From Pseudomonas svalbardensis (lineage in GTDB: Bacteria; Pseudomonadota; Gammaproteobacteria; Pseudomonadales; Pseudomonadaceae), in the NCBI RefSeq assembly GCF_030053115.1, contig NZ_CP125619.1, positions 4,289,501-4,353,500 of the forward strand: a stretch of DNA of 64,000 nt, given 5' to 3'. The translations under genes and the position numbers were made by a program. Numbering within the stretch: the first letter of the stretch is position 1; every line of letters begins with the position of its first letter. Under the pieces are notes generated by a model. The model was not told where the DNA came from and did not search any database. It saw only the letters and a list, made by a program, of their open reading frames with translations. Shown piece after piece: positions 52,475 to 64,000 of this stretch.

Positions 52475-54952
52475 ATGCGACCTCAAACACGCCGCACACC
52501 TCTCGCGCTGGCCGTACAGCGCCCGACTTTGCATCGCACCCTGTTCACTAGCGTACTGCTGACCGCCACCTTGCTGGGGAGCTCGATGGCCAATGCTGCA
52601 CCTGTAAAAGTGAACATTGCAGGTCAATCGCTTTCCAACGCGCTGACCGAACTGGGCATGCAGACTAATCTGCAGATCCTCTACAGCCCGGATCAGGTTG
52701 CAGGGATCAAGTCTCGCGCAGTGTCCGGTTCCCTGGAACCGTCCGATGCCCTGAAGGCCCTGCTGCAAGGCACCGGCATCTCGTTCCAGATCAACGGCAA
52801 CAGCGTCACCCTGGTGTCCGGCGGCGGCTCGAGCCTGCAACTGGGCGCGACCACCATTTCCGGCCGGGCCCTGGGCCTGACCACAGAAGACACCGGTTCC
52901 TACACCACCGGCGCCACCACCACCGCGACCAAGCTGCCGCTGTCCATTCGCGAAACCCCGCAATCAGTCACCGTGGTCACCCGTCAGCAGATGGACGATC
53001 GCGGTGTCACCAGCGTCGCCGACGCATTGCGCAACACCCCTGGCGTCACGTCGCAGAAGTACGACAGTGACCGTACTGAGTTTTCTGCTCGTGGTTTTGC
53101 CATCACCAACTTCCAGTACGACGGCGTCAACATTCCTTACGACGGTGTTTACGGTGAGAACCCGAACAACAGCGACGACGCCGCCAGCCTCGACCACATC
53201 GAAGTCACCAAGGGTGCTACCGGCCTGATGACCGGCTCGGGTGACCCGTCCGCCACGGTCAACCTGATCCGCAAGAAGCCGACCAAGGATTTCAAGGCCT
53301 CGGTCAGCGCTACCGCAGGTTCCTGGGACAACTACCGCACCGAAGGCGACATCTCCGGTTCGCTGACCGACTCGGGCAACGTGCGCGGTCGCTTCGTTGG
53401 CGCCTACCAGGACAAAGGTTCGTACATCGACCACTACAGCCAGAAAAAAGACATCTACTACGGCATCCTTGAAGCCGACCTGACGGACGACACCCTGCTG
53501 ACCCTGGGCGTCGACAAGTCCAGTACCACCCCGCGCGGCAGCTCCTGGACCGGTAACTCGCCGTACTTCACCGACGGCGGCCGTACCGACTTTTCTCGCA
53601 GTTTCAACCCCGGTGCAGACTGGAGCCGTCGTGATTTCGACAGCGTCACCTACTTCTCGTCGCTGGAACAAGCACTGGCCAATGACTGGAAATTCAAGGC
53701 CAGCTTCGACCAGAAAACCACCGATCACGATACCCAATTGGCCTCGGCCAGCGGTGGTTACGCGGACCGCGCCACGGGCGAAGGCAATTTCCTTTACTGG
53801 GGTCGCTGGGAAGGTCATCGCGTGCAGAACACGGCTGACGTAAACGTCTCCGGACCGTTCACCCTGGGCGGTCGCGAGCACGAACTGGTGGCCGGTTTCA
53901 TGGCGTCCCACTCGCGCCAGACCGGTGCAACGTACGACACCAGCGCCTTCGCACTGGTGCCGGGCAGCATCTATGACTGGAACGGTAGCCTGCCGAAACA
54001 GGACTTCCCGAAAAACGGCAAGTACGAACGCACCCAGAGCCAGAACGGCCTTTACCTGGCCACGCGCCTGCGCCCGACCGACGACCTGTCGTTCATCCTC
54101 GGCAGCCGTCTGAGCACCTTCAAGTACAACGAAGATTACTCCTACACTCCGGGCGGCACCCTCACCGACACTCACGCCAGCTACAAGGAACATGGCGTCG
54201 TCACGCCTTACGCCGGTGTGGTCTATGACCTGAACGATACGTACTCGGTCTACGCCAGCTACACCAAGATCTACCAGCCACAAATCTACAAGGACGTGAC
54301 CGGTTCGACCCTCAAGCCAGTTGAAGGCGACAGCTACGAAACCGGCATCAAAGCGGCTTATTTCGAAGGCAAGCTGAATGCCAGCTTCGCCTTGTTCCAG
54401 ATCGAGCAGGACAACGTCGCGCAATACGTCACCACCGACGTCGGCACCGGCCAAGACGTTTACAAAGCCATCTCCGGCGCCACCACCAAGGGTGTGGAAC
54501 TGGAACTGGCCGGCGAACTGGCGCAGGACTGGAACGTAACTGCCGGCTACACCTATGCCCGTACCCGTGACGACGACGAACAACGCATCTTCGGTTTCCC
54601 GCTGGCCTCCAGCAAACCGGAACACGTAGTGCGTACGTTCACCACTTACCGTCTGCCTGGTGCGCTGAACCAGTTCACCGTCGGTGGTGGTATCAGCTGG
54701 CAGAGCGCTTTCTACGGCCAGAGCTACAGCCCGAACGTGGGTAACGGCGAAGGCGGCAGCACCATGCTCAAACAAGGCGGCTACACCCTTGTGGACCTGA
54801 TGACCCGTTATCAGTACGACGAACACCTGAGCTTCACCGCCAATGCCTACAACGTCTTCGACAAGAAGTACATGTCGGGTCTGGGCAACTTCGGCACCAC
54901 GTTCTACGGCGAGCCGCGTAACCTGCAGATCACCGCAAAGTATGATTTCTGA
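52475..54952 (+). CDS. fpvA: Ferripyoverdine TonB-dependent receptor
   Basis: 825 residues. Signal peptide (about 1-44, ending SSMANA), an STN signalling domain (about 45-120: NIAGQSLSNALTELGMQTNL), a plug (about 145-285: IRETPQSVTVVTRQQMDDRG, EVTKGATGLMTGSGDPSATV) and a 22-strand barrel ending QITAKYDF with terminal Phe. It imports ferripyoverdine and signals through an FpvR-type anti-sigma factor to FpvI and PvdS. fpvR is not in this window. Confidence 0.96.
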   Translation: MRPQTRRTPLALAVQRPTLHRTLFTSVLLTATLLGSSMANAAPVKVNIAGQSLSNALTELGMQTNLQILYSPDQVAGIKSRAVSGSLEPSDALKALLQGTGISFQINGNSVTLVSGGGSSLQLGATTISGRALGLTTEDTGSYTTGATTTATKLPLSIRETPQSVTVVTRQQMDDRGVTSVADALRNTPGVTSQKYDSDRTEFSARGFAITNFQYDGVNIPYDGVYGENPNNSDDAASLDHIEVTKGATGLMTGSGDPSATVNLIRKKPTKDFKASVSATAGSWDNYRTEGDISGSLTDSGNVRGRFVGAYQDKGSYIDHYSQKKDIYYGILEADLTDDTLLTLGVDKSSTTPRGSSWTGNSPYFTDGGRTDFSRSFNPGADWSRRDFDSVTYFSSLEQALANDWKFKASFDQKTTDHDTQLASASGGYADRATGEGNFLYWGRWEGHRVQNTADVNVSGPFTLGGREHELVAGFMASHSRQTGATYDTSAFALVPGSIYDWNGSLPKQDFPKNGKYERTQSQNGLYLATRLRPTDDLSFILGSRLSTFKYNEDYSYTPGGTLTDTHASYKEHGVVTPYAGVVYDLNDTYSVYASYTKIYQPQIYKDVTGSTLKPVEGDSYETGIKAAYFEGKLNASFALFQIEQDNVAQYVTTDVGTGQDVYKAISGATTKGVELELAGELAQDWNVTAGYTYARTRDDDEQRIFGFPLASSKPEHVVRTFTTYRLPGALNQFTVGGGISWQSAFYGQSYSPNVGNGEGGSTMLKQGGYTLVDLMTRYQYDEHLSFTANAYNVFDKKYMSGLGNFGTTFYGEPRNLQITAKYDF

Positions 54953-54970
54953 GTGGCAGAGCTGAAATGA

Positions 54971-55006
54971 AAAATGCCCGTATCGCGAGATACGGGCATT
55001 TTTTAT
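54971..55006 (+). terminator. Rho-independent terminator of fpvA
   Basis: AAAATGCCCGTATC, GCGA loop, GATACGGGCATTTTTT: a strong stem with T-run about 20 bases past fpvA. Confidence 0.9.
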
Positions 55007-55035
55007 GGCTGATGGATGTGTGGTGACTGTGATGC

Positions 55036-55148
55036 CGTCTTAGCGAGCAGACTCGCTCCCACAGGGGATCTTCAGTGGCCACAGAATTTTTGTTCACATC
55101 GGTTAACTGTGGGAGCGAGCCTGCTCCGGGCGGCGTTCCGACGAAGGC
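55036..55148. repeat. REP pair
   Basis: TTAGCGAGCAGACTCGCTCC and GTGGGAGCGAGCCTGCTCCG + GGCGGCGTTCC between convergent fpvA and the DUF6124-like gene. Confidence 0.82.
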
Positions 55149-55168
55149 GGTAGTCGCCCCGGTAATGG

Positions 55169-55408
55169 TTACTCAGCCGGATCGAGTCTATCCAGCGCCC
55201 GGTTCACCGCCAGCGCCCCCAGCATGATGACTTGCGCAATGCCCAGCAGGGAGTTGCGATTCGGCCCGTCCATATGACCCGCCATATCCATGGTCATGAC
55301 ATTGGCCGAGGCCAGCGATTCGCACGCATGGGCCAGCAGGGTTTCGGTATCGAGCTCTGGATTGACGATGAACATGGTGCTGGGTGTGCGTGGCGTGGCT
55401 TTGAACAT
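55169..55408 (-). CDS. DUF6124-like small protein
   Basis: 79 residues with the family core MFIVNPELDTETLLAHACES and LLGIAQVIMLGALAVNRALD, as in DUF6124/DUF3077 proteins common in pseudomonads. It lacks the longer N-terminal stretch those proteins usually carry. AAGGAGCACCACT precedes the ATG. Function unknown. Confidence 0.8.
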   Translation of the reverse strand: MFKATPRTPSTMFIVNPELDTETLLAHACESLASANVMTMDMAGHMDGPNRNSLLGIAQVIMLGALAVNRALDRLDPAE

Positions 55409-55766
55409 AGTGGTGCTCCTTGATTAGTGGAGCTGCGACCGTCCGCGGTCAAACGAATAAGGTGGCAGCTGTACGCGGGTTGACCGACCGGAAATCAAGG
55501 TATCCGGCACACCCGAAGGTGTCCCGCGCACAGCCACCGCAAAAAGCCTGAACTTCTCTTGGGCATGTGCACGCCTTGATTGACTCGGACGGTCAAATCC
55601 GGACGCTGATTTTCAGCGACCGGGAAACGATAAAACCCAGGCTCAAGGCGCACAAGCCGGCGGATTCTGGCGTACCTGTACGCAACGACGCAAGACGCTG
55701 TAGCTTTCAGGAAGTAACCTACAGGTCTTTTAAACACGCCGGCTCAAGCCATGTTTAAACGCGGTC
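55409..55766. other. Non-coding leader region of the DUF6124-like gene
   Basis: About 350 bases with no convincing gene on either strand. A tight hairpin ACACC-CGAA-GGTGT lies near 55510-55525 within a structured stretch; the region could contain a long 5' leader or a small RNA on the minus strand. Nothing identifies a known RNA family. Confidence 0.35.
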
Positions 55767-55767
55767 C

Positions 55768-55860
55768 ATGTGGGAGCGAGCCTGCTCGCGAAAGCGGTGT
55801 GCCAGGCAACGGCGATGTCGACTGACACTCCCTCTTCGCGAGCAGGCTCGCTCCCACATT
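55768..55860. repeat. REP pair
   Basis: GTGGGAGCGAGCC...CTCGCGAAAGC and inverted TTCGCGAGCAGGCTCGCTCC. Confidence 0.88.
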
Positions 55861-55861
55861 T

Positions 55862-55933
55862 CGTTCCCACGCGGTGGACTGACCCCAAAAAGTTGGACAC
55901 AACTGCTGGGGTGCAGACCACAGAGTGGGAACG
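55862..55933. repeat. Hairpin repeat interrupted by an IS3-end-like scar
   Basis: CGTTCCCAC (55862) and GTGGGAACG (55925) are the two sides of a repeat common in fluorescent pseudomonads. Between them lie about 54 bases including GACTGACCCCAAAAAGTTGG + ACAC, which resembles terminal inverted repeats of IS3-family elements. No transposase is present. Confidence 0.5.
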
Positions 55934-55938
55934 ATCAT

Positions 55939-56895
55939 TCAAAGCCGCGAACGCACCCACCCCGCCACTTCCGAGTGAATCCCCTCAACCTCCCCCAACA
56001 ACCCCGCCATGCGCAAAAAGTCATGGGTCATCCCAGGCTGTTCCAGCAACGTCACCTCATTCCCGGCAGCTCGCAGCCGATCCGCATACGCCAGCCCTTC
56101 GTCATGCAACGGATCATGCCCGGCCAAATACACCAGCGCCGGCGCCACGCCCGACAGATCCTCCGCCAGCAACGGCGAGCAGCGCCAATCTGCCAGGTCT
56201 TCCGGCGTACGCCCGTAATGCGCATAGAACCAATCCAGCGTCGGCGTCTCCAGCAAATAACCCTCGGCGAAATCCCGATGCGACGCGCGCTTGGTCGTCG
56301 CATCCGTCACCGGGTACACCAACAATTGCGCCTTGGGTTTCAACGCCAGTTCCTCAGGTTCACGCACCGCCATGATCGACAACACCGTCGCCAGCGTCGC
56401 GCCTACGCTGTCACCGGCCACGGCCACCCGCGTTGCGTCCAGGCCATGTGCCGCGCCTTCACGCACCAGCCAGTTCCCCGCATCGCAGGCATCTTGTACC
56501 GGCGTCGGGAATCGCCATTCCGGCGCCAGGCGATAATCCACCGTCAACAAGGCAAAACCACCTTGGGAGGCCAGCCGCCGGCACAGCGCATCATGGGAAT
56601 CGAGACTGCCGACCACGTAGCCGCCACCATGGAAATACAACACCACCGGCTGCAACCCGTCAACCGATTGTCCGTCGCGATACACCCTTGCCGACAGGCT
56701 GTGCCCATCTCGCGCGGCGATGGTGAAGTCCTCGCAGGCAACGCTGTCCAGCGGCACATCGAGAAACCCCGACGACGCTTCGAAATCGATCCGCGCCTGT
56801 TGCGGCGACTGCTCATGCATCGCGCTACTTTTGCCGGTCATCCGGCCGAACTCGGCGAGTTCTAGAAATGCTTCAAGTTCTGGCAACACGGCCAT
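55939..56895 (-). CDS. HSL-family esterase/lipase (alpha/beta hydrolase)
   Basis: 318 residues. Hormone-sensitive-lipase signature LYFHGGGYVVGS near residue 88, nucleophile elbow VAGDSVGATLA (Ser near 163), acid region AGHDPLHDEG and His in GMTHDF. The substrate is unknown. It sits between the receptor and the NRPS in the pyoverdine locus; no PvdS promoter was seen, so a role in siderophore metabolism is uncertain. Confidence 0.9.
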   Translation of the reverse strand: MAVLPELEAFLELAEFGRMTGKSSAMHEQSPQQARIDFEASSGFLDVPLDSVACEDFTIAARDGHSLSARVYRDGQSVDGLQPVVLYFHGGGYVVGSLDSHDALCRRLASQGGFALLTVDYRLAPEWRFPTPVQDACDAGNWLVREGAAHGLDATRVAVAGDSVGATLATVLSIMAVREPEELALKPKAQLLVYPVTDATTKRASHRDFAEGYLLETPTLDWFYAHYGRTPEDLADWRCSPLLAEDLSGVAPALVYLAGHDPLHDEGLAYADRLRAAGNEVTLLEQPGMTHDFLRMAGLLGEVEGIHSEVAGWVRSRL

Positions 56896-56964
56896 GGGAC
56901 GAATCCTTCACACAAATAGGTCAATAACCGGACGGTACAAAAAATCCGAATCAAGCAAGGATCC

Positions 56965-57056
56965 TGTGGGAGCGAGCCTGCTCGCGAAGGCGGCGTGTCA
57001 GTAACATGAATGCCGTCTGACACTCCCTCTTCGCGAGCAGGCTCGCTCCCACAGGG
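56965..57056. repeat. REP pair at the NRPS 3' end
   Basis: GTGGGAGCGAGCC...CTCGCGAAGG and inverted TTCGCGAGCAGGCTCGCTCC lie immediately after the NRPS stop. Confidence 0.88.
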
Positions 57057-57058
57057 GG

Positions 57059-64000
<6,942 letters not shown>

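Noticed and set aside
55495..55737. 80-codon minus-strand frame upstream of the DUF6124-like gene
   Set aside because: No homology recognised and atypical composition; more likely non-coding leader.

Overview
The window looks like a chromosome segment from a fluorescent Pseudomonas of the P. fluorescens group. Three things point there: a nearly complete pyoverdine locus, GC-rich coding with short gene spacing, and many copies of the pseudomonad REP hairpin (core GGGAGCGAGC...GCTCGCGA) in the gaps between genes. No rRNA, tRNA or CRISPR array was seen.

Layout. 1-1859 (minus): two PepSY proteins, an OmpR-type regulator and the start of its sensor kinase. 2063-3304: an IS110-type element that interrupts a REP. 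3346-8648 (plus): patatin-like protein, queD, an alpha/beta hydrolase with an Asp nucleophile, and codB-codA for cytosine salvage. 8762-11076: a DapF-fold protein lacking both catalytic cysteines, divergent from an MFS transporter. 11177-15222 (minus): a FecI-FecR-FecA type iron-uptake unit. 15331-18717: a large palindrome, a second IS110-type element, an extra enterobacterial-type queC and a beheaded PheS-like ligase, together resembling a decaying foreign island. 18726-24941: AhpD-like protein, a small sigma-region-4-like membrane protein, an MscS channel with a cyclic-nucleotide-binding fold, YcaC-like hydrolase, pirin with a divergent LysR regulator, a YceK-like lipoprotein and a small membrane protein.

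24910-32256 (minus) is the most original part: a tight six-gene unit with sbnA and sbnB (which make L-2,3-diaminopropionate in staphylococci), a large FAD/NAD-binding protein, a glutathione-transferase-like protein, a lactate-permease-type carrier and a MocR regulator. It has no NRPS or NIS synthetase and may make and export a small amino-acid-derived metabolite. It lies directly downstream of a BvgS-type phosphorelay (32649-37035) that includes a receiver-like protein without its phosphoacceptor Asp. A remnant of an mgtA-type Mg2+ ATPase follows (37199-37660).

37719-64000 is the pyoverdine locus: pvdA and fpvI (minus), pvdR-pvdT-opmQ efflux, pvdP (minus), pvdM-pvdN-pvdO periplasmic maturation, pvdE export, fpvA receptor, a DUF6124-like small protein, an esterase, and the terminal NRPS (C-A-T-C-A-T-TE, running off the window). 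Five sites matching TAAAT-N16-CGT exactly, the PvdS -35/-10 pattern, precede pvdA, pvdR, pvdP, pvdM and pvdE. fpvR and pvdF are missing from the places they occupy in P. aeruginosa. Together the genes hydroxylate ornithine, assemble the peptide, export it to the periplasm (PvdE), mature the chromophore (PvdP, PvdO, PvdM, PvdN), secrete it (PvdRT-OpmQ) and take it back up (FpvA).
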